Position numbers and translations under genes: made by a program | From: a bacterium | GTDB taxonomy: Bacteria > Desulfobacterota > Binatia > DP-6 | NCBI GenBank assembly: GCA_026129405.1 | Contig: JAHCID010000001.1 | Location: 1,457,237-1,521,236 of the forward strand | DNA: 64,000 nt | Reading direction: 5' to 3' | The notes under the pieces: model-generated | Database searches by the model: none | What the model was told of the DNA's origin: nothing | Seen by the model: only the letters and a program-made list of their open reading frames with translations | Shown: piece by piece, positions 54,809 to 63,300 of the stretch | Layout of the letters: every line of letters starts with the position of its first letter | Position numbering within the stretch: position 1 is the first letter of the stretch

Positions 54809-55233
54809 GTGCACATGTCAATGGGCAACGTGCTCGAGTCGGCGCGGGCCCATGCGGCGCCCGGCGACGGTCCCATCGGACGGCTCGCGCAGACGAAGGG
54901 GATGGCCGCACTGCCCGACGACCTCGCACGCAAGGTGCGCGGAAGCTTCCACCCGCTCGTCCGCACCCATCCGCGCACCGGCGAGCGGGCGCTCCATTGC
55001 GACGAGACCTACGCCGTCGGCATCGAGCGACTCGAGCCGAAAGAGGCCGCGCCGATCCTCGGATTCCTGGTCGACCACGTCACCAGCCTGCGTTCACCTG
55101 TCGCCTGCGCTGGGAGGTCGGGATGTTCGTCATGTGGGACAACCGGCTGTGCGTCCATCAGGCGTTCGACGACTACGACGGCCATCGGCGCGAGCTGTAT
55201 CGCTCGACGGTCGCCGGCGAGCGCCCGGCGTGA
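54809..55233 (+). pseudogene. truncated, frameshifted TauD/TfdA-type dioxygenase
   Basis: Frame 2 encodes LPDDLARKVRGSFHPLVRTH, then PRTGERALHCDETYAVGIER. Near 55090 reading must move to frame 1 (AFTCRLRWEVGMFVMWDNRL, then CVHQAFDDYDGHRRELYRST). This is the C-terminal half of an Fe(II)/2-oxoglutarate dioxygenase: HP.VRTHP.TG, MWDNR and the final H...DDY...R.. segment. The N-terminal half with the HxD iron ligands is absent. It lies directly beside the IS91 relic, which may have caused the truncation. Confidence 0.75.
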
Positions 55234-55308
55234 GGTTCGCACGGACCTCGCCGGTTCGACGGTGCCCTCGCGGGCCGACCTGCCGGTCGGGCAGGCGCAC
55301 CCGGCCGC

Positions 55309-56370
55309 GTGCTACAGGCTGCGCCGGTGGAGGTGCTCCTGCTCGCGGTGCTGGCCGCGACGATCTCGCTCGCCGCGACGCCGGCAGCGCGACGGCTCGC
55401 GCTGCGCCTGGGCGCCGTCGACGAGCCGGACGCCCGTCGGGTGCATGCGACGCCCACGCCGCGTCTCGGCGGTCTCGCGGTGGCGACGGCGATCTTCGGC
55501 GCGATCGCCGTCGGCGCCGCGGTCGGCGCTCCGCTGACGCTGCTGAGCCTCGGAGAAGGCGCACGGACCTGGAGCCTGCTCGCGGGCGCGTTGGTCATGG
55601 TCGCGGCCGGCGCGCTCGACGACGTGCGCGGCACGGCGCCGGCGACGAAGCTCGTCGCGCAGATCGTCGCCGCGGCGCTGGCGGTCGCAGGCGGCCACTG
55701 GATCGCCGGCGTGACGAATCCCTTCACGGGAGCCTACGTCGCCCTCGGCGGCGTCGGTGCGCTGCTGGCCGTCGTCTGGATCGTCGCCATCACCAACGCC
55801 TTCAACCTGATCGACGGGCTCGACGGCCTCGCGGCGGGCGTCGGGCTCATCGGCGCGGGGACGCTGCTCGTCATCGCGTGGATCGAGGGACGGGCGGACG
55901 TCCTGCCGCTGTGGGCGGTGCTGGTCGGCGCGCTGGCCGGGTTCCTGGTGCACAACTTCGCGCCCGCCTCGATCTTCCTCGGCGACAGCGGCAGCCTGCT
56001 GGTCGGCTACCTGATCGCGCTGCTCGCGCTGCAGGGGCTCGAGAAGAGCGCCACGGTCGTCGTCGTCCTGTCCTCCGTGCTGGCGCTCGGGCTCCCCATC
56101 GTCGACATGGCGCTGGCGATCGTGCGCCGTACGCGCGCCAGCGGCCCGCGCGGCATCGTCCGCGCCGACCGCGCCCACCTGCATCATCGTCTCGTGGACG
56201 ACGGCACGATGAGCCATCGCCGTGCGGTGCTGGTGCTCTACGGCGTGGCGGTCGCGGGCGGTGCGGTGGCGATCGTCGCGGCGCTCACGCAGAGCGTGCT
56301 CAACACGGCCCTGGTCGTCGCCGCGGCGGCGGCGTGCGTGATCCTGGTGCGGGGCCGCACGCGTCGCTGA
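55309..56370 (+). CDS. wecA: WecA/MraY-family polyprenyl-phosphate sugar-1-phosphate transferase
   Basis: 353 residues; a GTG at 55327 is an equally possible start. About ten membrane helices. Conserved cytoplasmic motifs: DARRVHATPTPRLGG near the N-terminus, AGALDDVRG, NAFNLIDGLDGLAAG (Mg-binding aspartates), SIFLGDSGSLLVGY and RAHLHHRLVD, the HxHH of WecA-type enzymes. It starts lipid-linked glycan synthesis by moving GlcNAc-1-P or a related sugar phosphate to undecaprenyl phosphate. First gene of the glycan locus, convergent with murG. Confidence 0.9.
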   Translation: MLQAAPVEVLLLAVLAATISLAATPAARRLALRLGAVDEPDARRVHATPTPRLGGLAVATAIFGAIAVGAAVGAPLTLLSLGEGARTWSLLAGALVMVAAGALDDVRGTAPATKLVAQIVAAALAVAGGHWIAGVTNPFTGAYVALGGVGALLAVVWIVAITNAFNLIDGLDGLAAGVGLIGAGTLLVIAWIEGRADVLPLWAVLVGALAGFLVHNFAPASIFLGDSGSLLVGYLIALLALQGLEKSATVVVVLSSVLALGLPIVDMALAIVRRTRASGPRGIVRADRAHLHHRLVDDGTMSHRRAVLVLYGVAVAGGAVAIVAALTQSVLNTALVVAAAAACVILVRGRTRR

Positions 56371-56375
56371 CCGGC

Positions 56376-57503
56376 TCAGCCGGCGCGCGCGGCGAGGAGC
56401 TCGTCACAAGCGGCGAGGATATGGGTGGCGGCAGCGGGCGTGGCGCCCCGGCGCATGCGCGTGCTCGCCGCTCGCCATGCCGCCGCGTCGCCCGCGAGCA
56501 CGGCGATGCGCTGTGCGAGCGTCGTCGTGTCCCACGTGCGCTCGGTCGTCCACCAGACGCCGGAGGACTCGGCGGCCGCGCGGGCGTTCGCCACCTCGTG
56601 ATCGCGGGCCGCGCTCGCGAGCGGCACCACGAGCGCGGGCAGGCCGATCGCCGCCAGCTCCGACAGCGTGCCGGCGCCCGCACAGGTGATCGCGAAGTCG
56701 GCGTGCTCGTACGCGGCGCGGACGTCGTCGAGGAACGGCGTGACGTCGGCGGCGATGCCCGCGTCGGCGTAGGCGGCGCGGACCGCCTCGGGCCCCCCCG
56801 CCCCCGTCTGATGCCGGATGGTCACGGAGACGCCGAGGCGGGCGATCGCCGTCACGAGCTCGGGAGCGTGCGTGTTGAGGAACGGCGAGCCCTGGGACCC
56901 TCCCATCACGAGAAGTCGAAACGGGCGCCCGAGCGGCGTCCGCCCAGCGGCGATCGACAGCAGGGCCGGTCGCACCGGCGTGCCGGTCACGGTGCATCGC
57001 CCGGGCGGAAAGTCGGCCATCGCGTCGGCGAAGCCGAGCAACACGCGGTCGGCGACGCGGCCGAGCGCGCGGTTCGCGAGGCCGGCGGTGGCGTTCGCTT
57101 CGTGGATGACGGCCGGTACGCCGAGGCTGCGCGCGGCGAGCACGACGCCGGCGCTCGCGAAGCCGCCGAGACCGAGCACGAGCTGCACGCGCTCGGCGCG
57201 CAGGATGCGGCGCGCGTCCATGACGCCGGCGAAGAGGTGGGAGAGGGTGCGGACGCGATCGAGGCGGGCGACGCCGTAGAAGGGCGCCGCCCGCACGGCG
57301 GCGAAGCGCAGGCCGTGCGCCGGCGCGATGCGCGCTTCAAAGCCCGTCGCCGTGCCGAGGAAGAGCACGTCGAGTGTCGGGCGCGATGCGTTGCACGTCT
57401 CGGCGATCGCCACCGCCGGGAAGACGTGGCCGCCGGTACCACCGCCCGCGATCGCGAGTCGCGCGAGCGCGTGGCGCGGTGGCGACGCGTCGTCTATAGC
57501 CAC
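56376..57503 (-). CDS. murG: MurG-type UDP-GlcNAc:lipid I transferase
   Basis: 375 residues from the GTG at 57503, just before LAIAGGGTGGHVFPAVAIAE, the MurG glycine loop. VLGLGGFASAGVVLAARSLG, then VIHEANATAGLANRALGRVA, is the family hallmark acceptor region. LVMGGSQGSPFLN and ITCAGAGTLSELAAIGLPAL complete the GT-B donor site. It makes lipid II at the cytoplasmic membrane face. Unusually it is not in a mur/fts cluster. Its start codon lies 12 bases from the divergent glycosyltransferase start. A MurG-like transferase for another lipid-linked sugar is an alternative. Confidence 0.85.
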   Translation of the reverse strand: MAIDDASPPRHALARLAIAGGGTGGHVFPAVAIAETCNASRPTLDVLFLGTATGFEARIAPAHGLRFAAVRAAPFYGVARLDRVRTLSHLFAGVMDARRILRAERVQLVLGLGGFASAGVVLAARSLGVPAVIHEANATAGLANRALGRVADRVLLGFADAMADFPPGRCTVTGTPVRPALLSIAAGRTPLGRPFRLLVMGGSQGSPFLNTHAPELVTAIARLGVSVTIRHQTGAGGPEAVRAAYADAGIAADVTPFLDDVRAAYEHADFAITCAGAGTLSELAAIGLPALVVPLASAARDHEVANARAAAESSGVWWTTERTWDTTTLAQRIAVLAGDAAAWRAASTRMRRGATPAAATHILAACDELLAARAG

Positions 57504-57515
57504 CGGGCCGCTCCC

Positions 57516-58754
57516 ATGCCTCGCATTCGGGTGACCGTCGTCGTCCTCGGCGACCTCGGGCGCAGCCCGCGCATGCTGTACCACGCGGCCGCGCTCGCCG
57601 ACAGCAACGCCGACGTCGATCTCGTCGGCTGCGTCGAGCACGATCTCCCGAGCGACCTCGACGACCGTCCCGCGGTGCGCGTGCATCGCCTGCCGTCACC
57701 CTCCGTCTCGGAGCGGCACCGCCTGCCGCGCCCGCTCTTCGTGCTGGTCGCGGGTTGGAACGCGCTCCGACTGTCCGGGGCGCTGCTCGCGACGCTGCTC
57801 TGGCGGACGCCCAGGCCGGCCGTGATCCTGGTGCAGAACCCGCCCGCGATCCCGGCGCTGCTCGTCGCCTGGATCGCGGCCCGCCTGCGCCGCGCGCGGC
57901 TCATCGTCGACTGGCACAACCTCGGTTGGGCGATGCTGGCGCTCTCGCTCGGAGCACGTCATCCGCTGGTGCGCCTCGCGCGCCGCCACGAGCGCTGGGC
58001 GGGACGGCGGGCCGACGCGCACCTCTGCGTCTCGCGCGCGCTCGCCGAGCGGCTCGACGGCTGGGGCGTGGGACGGGCGCACGTCCTGCCGGATCGCCCC
58101 GCGCGACGCTTCGTGCCGATTCCGCCGGCGGCGCGGCACGCGGCGTTCACGCAGCTGGCCGCGACCCTGCGGCTCCCCGAGTCGGCGCGACGTCCGGCCC
58201 TCGTCGTGAGTCCCACCAGCTGGGGCGCCGACGAGGACTTCGACCTGCTCGTCGACGCCGCCGTCGCGTGGGACGCGCGGCTGCGCGCGGAGGACGGTCC
58301 GGCGGTGGCGGTCGTCGTCAGCGGCGACGGCCCGCGGCGCACGGAGTACGAGCGCCGTTTCGCCGCGCTCGGCCTGGAGCGGGTCCTCCTGCGCACGGCG
58401 TGGCTGCCGGCCGACGACTATCCGCAGCTCCTCGGCGTCGCGGACCTCGGGCTGTGCCTCCATCGCTCGGCGTCCGGCCTCGATCTGCCGATGAAGGTGC
58501 TCGATTGTTTCGGCGCGGGCCTGCCGGTGGTCGCGTTGGATTACGGCCCGTGTCTCGGCGAGCTGGTCCGCGACGACGAGAACGGACTCCTCTTCCGTGA
58601 CGCCGCCGAGCTGGCGGACGCATTGCACCGCCTCCTGAGCCCGGCGCCGGGCCCGCTCCTCGACCGGCTGCGGGCCGGCGTGGGGCGCGAGGCGACGGTG
58701 CGCTGGCCCGACGCGTGGGCGGCGATCGCGCGGCCGCTCATCGCCGGGTCCTGA
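57516..58754 (+). CDS. ALG1-like glycosyltransferase
   Basis: 412 residues, GT-B fold. VTVVVLGDLGRSPRMLYHAA at the N-terminus and VILVQNPPAIPALLVAWIAA, then LIVDWHNLGWAMLAL, closely follow the ALG1 (GT33) chitobiosyldiphosphodolichol beta-mannosyltransferase pattern. Donor-site elements are ADLGLCLHRSASGLDLPMKV, then DCFGAGLPVVALDY, and ELVRDDENGLLF. Such enzymes add mannose to a lipid-linked GlcNAc acceptor. The 3' end overlaps the convergent next gene by 17 bases. Confidence 0.82.
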   Translation: MPRIRVTVVVLGDLGRSPRMLYHAAALADSNADVDLVGCVEHDLPSDLDDRPAVRVHRLPSPSVSERHRLPRPLFVLVAGWNALRLSGALLATLLWRTPRPAVILVQNPPAIPALLVAWIAARLRRARLIVDWHNLGWAMLALSLGARHPLVRLARRHERWAGRRADAHLCVSRALAERLDGWGVGRAHVLPDRPARRFVPIPPAARHAAFTQLAATLRLPESARRPALVVSPTSWGADEDFDLLVDAAVAWDARLRAEDGPAVAVVVSGDGPRRTEYERRFAALGLERVLLRTAWLPADDYPQLLGVADLGLCLHRSASGLDLPMKVLDCFGAGLPVVALDYGPCLGELVRDDENGLLFRDAAELADALHRLLSPAPGPLLDRLRAGVGREATVRWPDAWAAIARPLIAGS

Positions 58755-59889
58755 GCGCGAGCGTCTCGTCGACGATCGCGTCCACCCGTGCGCAGAAGGT
58801 TGCCGGGGTGAAGCGGCCGCGGAGCCCGGCCACGTGCACCAGCAGGCGCTGGCGGTGCGCGTCGTCCAGCAACGCGCGCTCGATCCGCGCCACCGCGTCG
58901 GGAACGTCGATCCACGAGAGATCGTCCCTGCGCACGATCTCGGTCTGTCCGCCGCTGCGGTGCACGAACGTGAGGCAGCCCGCCTCCACCATCTCCGCCG
59001 GCGCCATGCCGAAGTGCTCGTCGACCATGGCGTGCAGGCCGAAGCGGCATCGGCTCATGAGCGCGAGCAGCGCCGCGCGCGACAACCCGCTGCGCACGTC
59101 GAGCCAGGCGCGGTCGGCCGCGAGCGCGCGGATCCGCCGCTCGTAGGCCGGCATGCCCGGGCTGCCGACGATCGTCAGCGCCAGCGCGTGACCCCGGCCG
59201 CGCAGCGCATCGACGATGGCGACGGCGCGCTCGAAGGCCTTCTCCGGCGAGAAGCGGCCGACGCAGAGCACGCGCGCCTCGCGCTCCTCGAAGCCGCGCA
59301 CGACGAACGTTCCGGCGATCGGCGGATACACCGTCCGCGCGTCCACGCCGTGCACGCGACGGAGATGCGCGGCCGTCCACTCGGAGTTCGCGAGCAGCAC
59401 CTGGCGGCGGACATCGGCGGCGTCGAAAGCCGCGAGGCGGTCGCTGACCGCGTAGTAGAGCGCGAGCGGGCCGGCGCGGTGGTACCAGCGCATGTCGACC
59501 TCCGGACGCGGGCGGGCGCGCGACGGATAGTGCACGTAGCTGACGCCCGTGCCGTGCAGCGGCCACTCGTTGTTCGCGGAGACGACGAGATCGACGCTCG
59601 CCTCGAGACGTCGGACGTGGCGCAGGAGCAGCGCGTCGCGCAGGAGATGCAGCGGGACGGGCGCCGCTTCGAGCACCGGGCGCCACCACGTCGCGACGAG
59701 CCGATGCGCGATCCGACGTGCGGCGAGGCCGGTGCCGAAGAAGTCGTCGGTGGCTCGCGGCTCGAACGGGGCACAGGTGAGCAGGGTGACGTCGTGCCGA
59801 TCGGCCAGCGTCTGGAGCATCCAGGCGGCCACGCCGTTGCCGCCGCCGGTCGGCTGCAGGGACGGCTGGACGAACAGGAGGCGGGCCAT
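58738..59889 (-). CDS. GT4 glycosyltransferase, ALG11-like
   Basis: 383 residues. The N-terminal loop QPSLQPTGGGNGVAAWMLQT is the GT4 glycine loop. VVSANNEWPLHGTGVSYVHY, then PSR, resembles the THYP region of ALG11-type mannosyltransferases. Donor-site elements are LCVGRFSPEKAFERAVAIVD, RIRALAADRAWLDVRSGLSR, and HFGMAPAEMVEAGCLTFVHR with E-x7-E geometry. It transfers a hexose to a growing lipid-linked or polymeric glycan. Divergent from the ABC exporter gene (37 bases). Confidence 0.85.
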   Translation of the reverse strand: MARLLFVQPSLQPTGGGNGVAAWMLQTLADRHDVTLLTCAPFEPRATDDFFGTGLAARRIAHRLVATWWRPVLEAAPVPLHLLRDALLLRHVRRLEASVDLVVSANNEWPLHGTGVSYVHYPSRARPRPEVDMRWYHRAGPLALYYAVSDRLAAFDAADVRRQVLLANSEWTAAHLRRVHGVDARTVYPPIAGTFVVRGFEEREARVLCVGRFSPEKAFERAVAIVDALRGRGHALALTIVGSPGMPAYERRIRALAADRAWLDVRSGLSRAALLALMSRCRFGLHAMVDEHFGMAPAEMVEAGCLTFVHRSGGQTEIVRRDDLSWIDVPDAVARIERALLDDAHRQRLLVHVAGLRGRFTPATFCARVDAIVDETLALRTRR

Positions 59890-59926
59890 TGGAGTTCGAC
59901 CGGCCGGCTTGTACACCCGGCAGGGC

Positions 59927-61708
59927 GTGAGGACCATTCGTGCGGCGCTCGCACTGCTCGACGGCCGCGCTCGGCGGCGCTGGGCCGGGCTGATCCTGCT
60001 GTCGGTCGTGGCGGCAGGCGCGGAGGCGCTGGGGGCGGCGGCGCTGTACGCGTTCATGCGCGTCGTCGCGGATCCCGCCGGCGCATCGGCGATGCCGCTG
60101 CCCGCCGCGCTGCACGATGCGGGCGAGCGGGCGGTCGTCGTCGTCGCCACGCTCGCCCTCGTCGTCGTCCATCTCGCGAAGAACGGCGTCCTGGCGGCGC
60201 TCGCGTGGCGCCAGGCCGCGTGGGCCGCGCAGGCGCGCGCGGCGCTGGCGCGGCGCATCTATGGCGCCTATCTCGGCGCACCGTGGACGTTCCGCCTGCG
60301 ACGCAACTCCGCGGAGCTGATCCGCAACGTGACGACCGCGGTCGACGCCGTCTTTCGCCACGTGCTCGCGCCGGCGGTGACGCTCGCGACCGAGACGCTG
60401 GTCGTGCTGGCGCTCGCCGCGGTCCTCGTCGCGACCGCACCCGGCCTGACCCTCGCGGTGGCCGTCGGCGTCGGCGGCGCCGGCGTGACGCTGCTCGGCG
60501 TCACGCGGACCCGGTCGACGCGATGGGGCGCGCAGCTGCTGCGCCTCGAGCGCGACGTGCTCCAGGACGTGCAGCAGACGTTCGGCGCCGCGAAGGAGCT
60601 TCGCGTGCTCGGTCGCGAGGGGTTCTTCTTCGACGAGTTCGCGCGTCGCCAGGCCGCGATCGCCGCCGTCCGGCGCCGGAGCGACATGCTCGCGGTCATG
60701 CCGCGTCTCCTCGTCGAGACGACGTTCGTGCTCGCGGCGCTCGTGCTCGTCCTCTGCGCGACGCTGCTCGGGCGCACCGGCCCCGAGCTCGTGCCGCTGC
60801 TGGGGCTGTGGGCGTATGCCGGCTTTCGCGTGATTCCCTCGCTCAATCGCTGGATGCAGTCGGTGAGCGAGGTGCGGCTCGGATCGGCGGCCGTGCACGA
60901 GCTCGCCGCCGAGCTCGCGCGCCTGTCGACGGCCGCGCCGCCGAGCGACACTCCCGTCGCCCCGCTCGCCTTCGACGAGACGCTGGATCTCCGCCACGTC
61001 GACTTCACGTACGACGGGGCCGAGCAGGCGGCGCTGCAGGGCGTGTCGCTGACGATCCGGCGCGGCGAGTCCGTCGGCATCGTGGGCGCGACCGGCTCCG
61101 GCAAGACGACGCTGGTCGACGTCCTCACCGGCCTCCTCGCGCCGACGGCGGGCGCGATCCTCGTCGACGGCCGCCCGCTGCCCGCCGACCCGCGCGCCTG
61201 GCAGCGGGCGATCGGATACGTGCCGCAGGCGGTGGCGCTCGTCGACGACTCGCTGCGCCGCAACGTCGCGCTCGGCGTGGCGCCGCACGCGATCGACGAG
61301 GCGCGGCTGGCGGCGGCGATCGCGACGGCGCAGCTCGCGGAGCTCGTCGCGGGCCTGGCCGAGGGCCTCGACACGATCGTCGGCGAGAACGGGGTGCGCC
61401 TCTCGGGCGGTCAGCGGCAGCGCGTCGGCATCGCGCGGGCGCTGTACCACGCGCCGAGCCTGCTCGTGTTCGACGAGGCGACCTCGGCGCTCGACAACAG
61501 CACCGAGGCGGCGCTGCTCGGCGCGATCGAGGCGCTCCGCGGCACGTGCACGCTCGTCGTGGTCGCGCATCGCCTGAGCAGCGTGCGACCGTGCGATCGT
61601 CTCGTGCTGCTCGCCGGCGGACGGATCGCGGCGGTCGGAAGCTGGGAGGAGCTCATGCACGGGAGCGAGGAGTTCCGCCGCCTGGCGGAGGCGGGGTCGG
61701 CTGCGTGA
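59927..61708 (+). CDS. ABC exporter, fused permease-ATPase (PglK/MsbA-like)
   Basis: 593 residues, GTG start. Six membrane helices lie in the first ~330 residues, with the coupling region LQDVQQTFGAAKELRVLGRE. The nucleotide-binding domain has Walker A GATGSGKTT (about 385-393), Q-loop GYVPQAVALVDDSL, signature LSGGQRQRVGIARAL, Walker B LLVFDEATSALD and switch VVAHRLSS. Size and permease pattern resemble PglK-type lipid-linked oligosaccharide flippases. Context with glycosyltransferases fits flipping of a lipid-linked glycan. Seven bases precede the next gene. Confidence 0.88.
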   Translation: MRTIRAALALLDGRARRRWAGLILLSVVAAGAEALGAAALYAFMRVVADPAGASAMPLPAALHDAGERAVVVVATLALVVVHLAKNGVLAALAWRQAAWAAQARAALARRIYGAYLGAPWTFRLRRNSAELIRNVTTAVDAVFRHVLAPAVTLATETLVVLALAAVLVATAPGLTLAVAVGVGGAGVTLLGVTRTRSTRWGAQLLRLERDVLQDVQQTFGAAKELRVLGREGFFFDEFARRQAAIAAVRRRSDMLAVMPRLLVETTFVLAALVLVLCATLLGRTGPELVPLLGLWAYAGFRVIPSLNRWMQSVSEVRLGSAAVHELAAELARLSTAAPPSDTPVAPLAFDETLDLRHVDFTYDGAEQAALQGVSLTIRRGESVGIVGATGSGKTTLVDVLTGLLAPTAGAILVDGRPLPADPRAWQRAIGYVPQAVALVDDSLRRNVALGVAPHAIDEARLAAAIATAQLAELVAGLAEGLDTIVGENGVRLSGGQRQRVGIARALYHAPSLLVFDEATSALDNSTEAALLGAIEALRGTCTLVVVAHRLSSVRPCDRLVLLAGGRIAAVGSWEELMHGSEEFRRLAEAGSAA

Positions 61709-61715
61709 GGACCGC

Positions 61716-62597
61716 GTGCAGCCGCTCGTGAATCGACTCCAGCGGCTGCTCTTCGCCGCCGGCGTCAGCCGTCCGGTGGCGCTGGCGCGCCGCATGTCGG
61801 GGTACCTCCAGCGTCCGTGCACGTACGTCGGCGAGCACACGCTCCTCACCCAGACCGTCTTCGGGCAGCTGCTCCATCTCGACGCGCGCGACACGAGCCT
61901 CCTCCCGAGCCTCGTCGTGCGCGGCTACTGGGAGCCGGGCGTCACGCGCGCGCTGCTGCGTCTCGTGCGCCCGGGCCAGCGCATCGTGGAGGTCGGGGCC
62001 AACGTCGGGTGGTTCTCGCTGCTGCTCGCGTCGCGCGTCGGGCCGAGCGGCTCGGTGACCGCCTTCGAGGCCAACCCGCGCATGGTGGAGCTGCTGCGGC
62101 GCACGCTGGCGGCGAACGGCCTCGCCGCGGGCGTGCGCGTCGTGCCGCTCGCCGTGACCGACCGTCCGGGCCGCGTGACGCTGCATCGGCTCTCGCGACA
62201 GCAGGGCAGCTCGAGCCTGTACGCCTTTGCGCCGGCGGAGCTGGCCGGCTGGGACGACGAGGCCGTGCCGCTCGAGATCGAGGCGACGTCGCTCGACGCG
62301 TACTTCGCCTCCGATACGCCGCCTCCCGACCTCGTCAAGATCGACGCCGAGGGGGCCGAGCCGGCGGTCCTGGCCGGGGCGCAGCGTCTCCTGGATCGCG
62401 CCCCGCAGGTGCAGCTGGTGGTGGAGTTCCGCCCCGACGTGCTCGCCCGGGCCGGCCACGACCCGCGCGTCTTCCTCGGATCGCTGGAGCGTCGCGGCTT
62501 CCGCCTGCACGCGATCACGCCGCGGGGAGGGTGCCGGCCGATCACCGTCGATCGCCTGCTCGTCTCGCCCGGCGAAGAGCTCTACCTGCGTCGGTGA
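61716..62597 (+). CDS. FkbM-family methyltransferase
   Basis: 293 residues, GTG start, co-directional with the exporter. The SAM-binding motif is RIVEVGANVGWFSLLLASRV, then SVTAFEANPRMVELLRRTL. DLVKIDAEGAEPAVLAGAQR is the FkbM post-motif. LVVEFRPDVLARAGHDPRVF completes the fold. FkbM-type enzymes O-methylate sugars or natural products. Here a glycan cap or decoration is the likely target. An N-terminal extension of ~75 residues resembles those of polysaccharide-locus members. Confidence 0.9.
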   Translation: MQPLVNRLQRLLFAAGVSRPVALARRMSGYLQRPCTYVGEHTLLTQTVFGQLLHLDARDTSLLPSLVVRGYWEPGVTRALLRLVRPGQRIVEVGANVGWFSLLLASRVGPSGSVTAFEANPRMVELLRRTLAANGLAAGVRVVPLAVTDRPGRVTLHRLSRQQGSSSLYAFAPAELAGWDDEAVPLEIEATSLDAYFASDTPPPDLVKIDAEGAEPAVLAGAQRLLDRAPQVQLVVEFRPDVLARAGHDPRVFLGSLERRGFRLHAITPRGGCRPITVDRLLVSPGEELYLRR

Positions 62598-62641
62598 CGG
62601 CGTCGGGGCCCGCGCAGAGGCCATGTAGCGGATGATCATGC

Positions 62642-62671
62642 TTGACGTCGAATGATCCAGTGGCGTAGCGT
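62642..62671 (+). promoter_or_regulatory. possible sigma-70 type promoter for the saposin-like gene
   Basis: TTGACG, an 18-base spacer and TAGCGT end about 39 bases before the ATG at 62710, which is preceded by GGGAGGA. Confidence 0.42.
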
Positions 62672-62709
62672 TTCGCGGACCGCCACTGCCCGACACGGGA
62701 GGACGTGAG

Positions 62710-63261
62710 ATGACGAAGCTGAAGGGTGCCGCGATCCTCGGGTGCTTGGTCGTGGCGGGCGCCACGCTGCTGAGCAGCCTTCCCGCATCGAGCGCGACCT
62801 CGTTCCTGCTCGTGAGCGGCCAGCGCCTGGCGAAGGCCTGCCGCGGCACTGGTGCGACGGAGCCGATCTGCAAGTTCGTCGCGAACGCGGTCGACCGCCT
62901 CGCCGGCGTCGATTTTCAGCAGCCCGTCGACGAGACGGTGGTCTACAAGATGCTCCGCAAGCTGCGCGGCCCCGTCAAGAAGCAGGTCAAGCAGGGGTGC
63001 TGCGGCGGCCTGAACCGCTGCGACGCCTGCGTGCACGCCGTGTCGAACGTCGAGGCGTACGTGGCGACGAACGGTTCGGTGCATATGTTCTCCGACACGC
63101 TCCAGACCGCCTGCGACGGCCGCTTCGGCGATCCGGTCGTCACCGCCGAGTGCAAGGGCCAGATCGACGACGCGATCGCGCCGATCATCGACTGGTTCCT
63201 GGCCAACTACCCGCCGGTGATCGCGTGCCAGAGCAGGGCGCTGCGCGCCTGCGCGCCGTGA
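62710..63261 (+). CDS. secreted saposin-B-like cysteine protein
   Basis: 183 residues; ATG after GGGAGGA; signal peptide ending near residue 29. Mature cysteines are at 44, 54, 97, 98, 104, 107, 135, 148, 173 and 181. The last six follow C-x2-C-x27-C-x12-C-x24-C-x7-C. Animal saposins have C-x2-C-x27-C-x10-C-x24-C-x5-C with the same helical periodicity. CDACVHAVSNVEAYVATNGS and DDAIAPIIDWFLANYPPVIA match in character too. Saposins bind lipids and perturb or load membranes. Residues 44-98 may be a partial second module. The bacterial role is unknown. Confidence 0.7.
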   Translation: MTKLKGAAILGCLVVAGATLLSSLPASSATSFLLVSGQRLAKACRGTGATEPICKFVANAVDRLAGVDFQQPVDETVVYKMLRKLRGPVKKQVKQGCCGGLNRCDACVHAVSNVEAYVATNGSVHMFSDTLQTACDGRFGDPVVTAECKGQIDDAIAPIIDWFLANYPPVIACQSRALRACAP

Positions 63262-63300
63262 CGAATCGCTGAACGGCGCCGCGGCTCCCGCGACGCCGCG

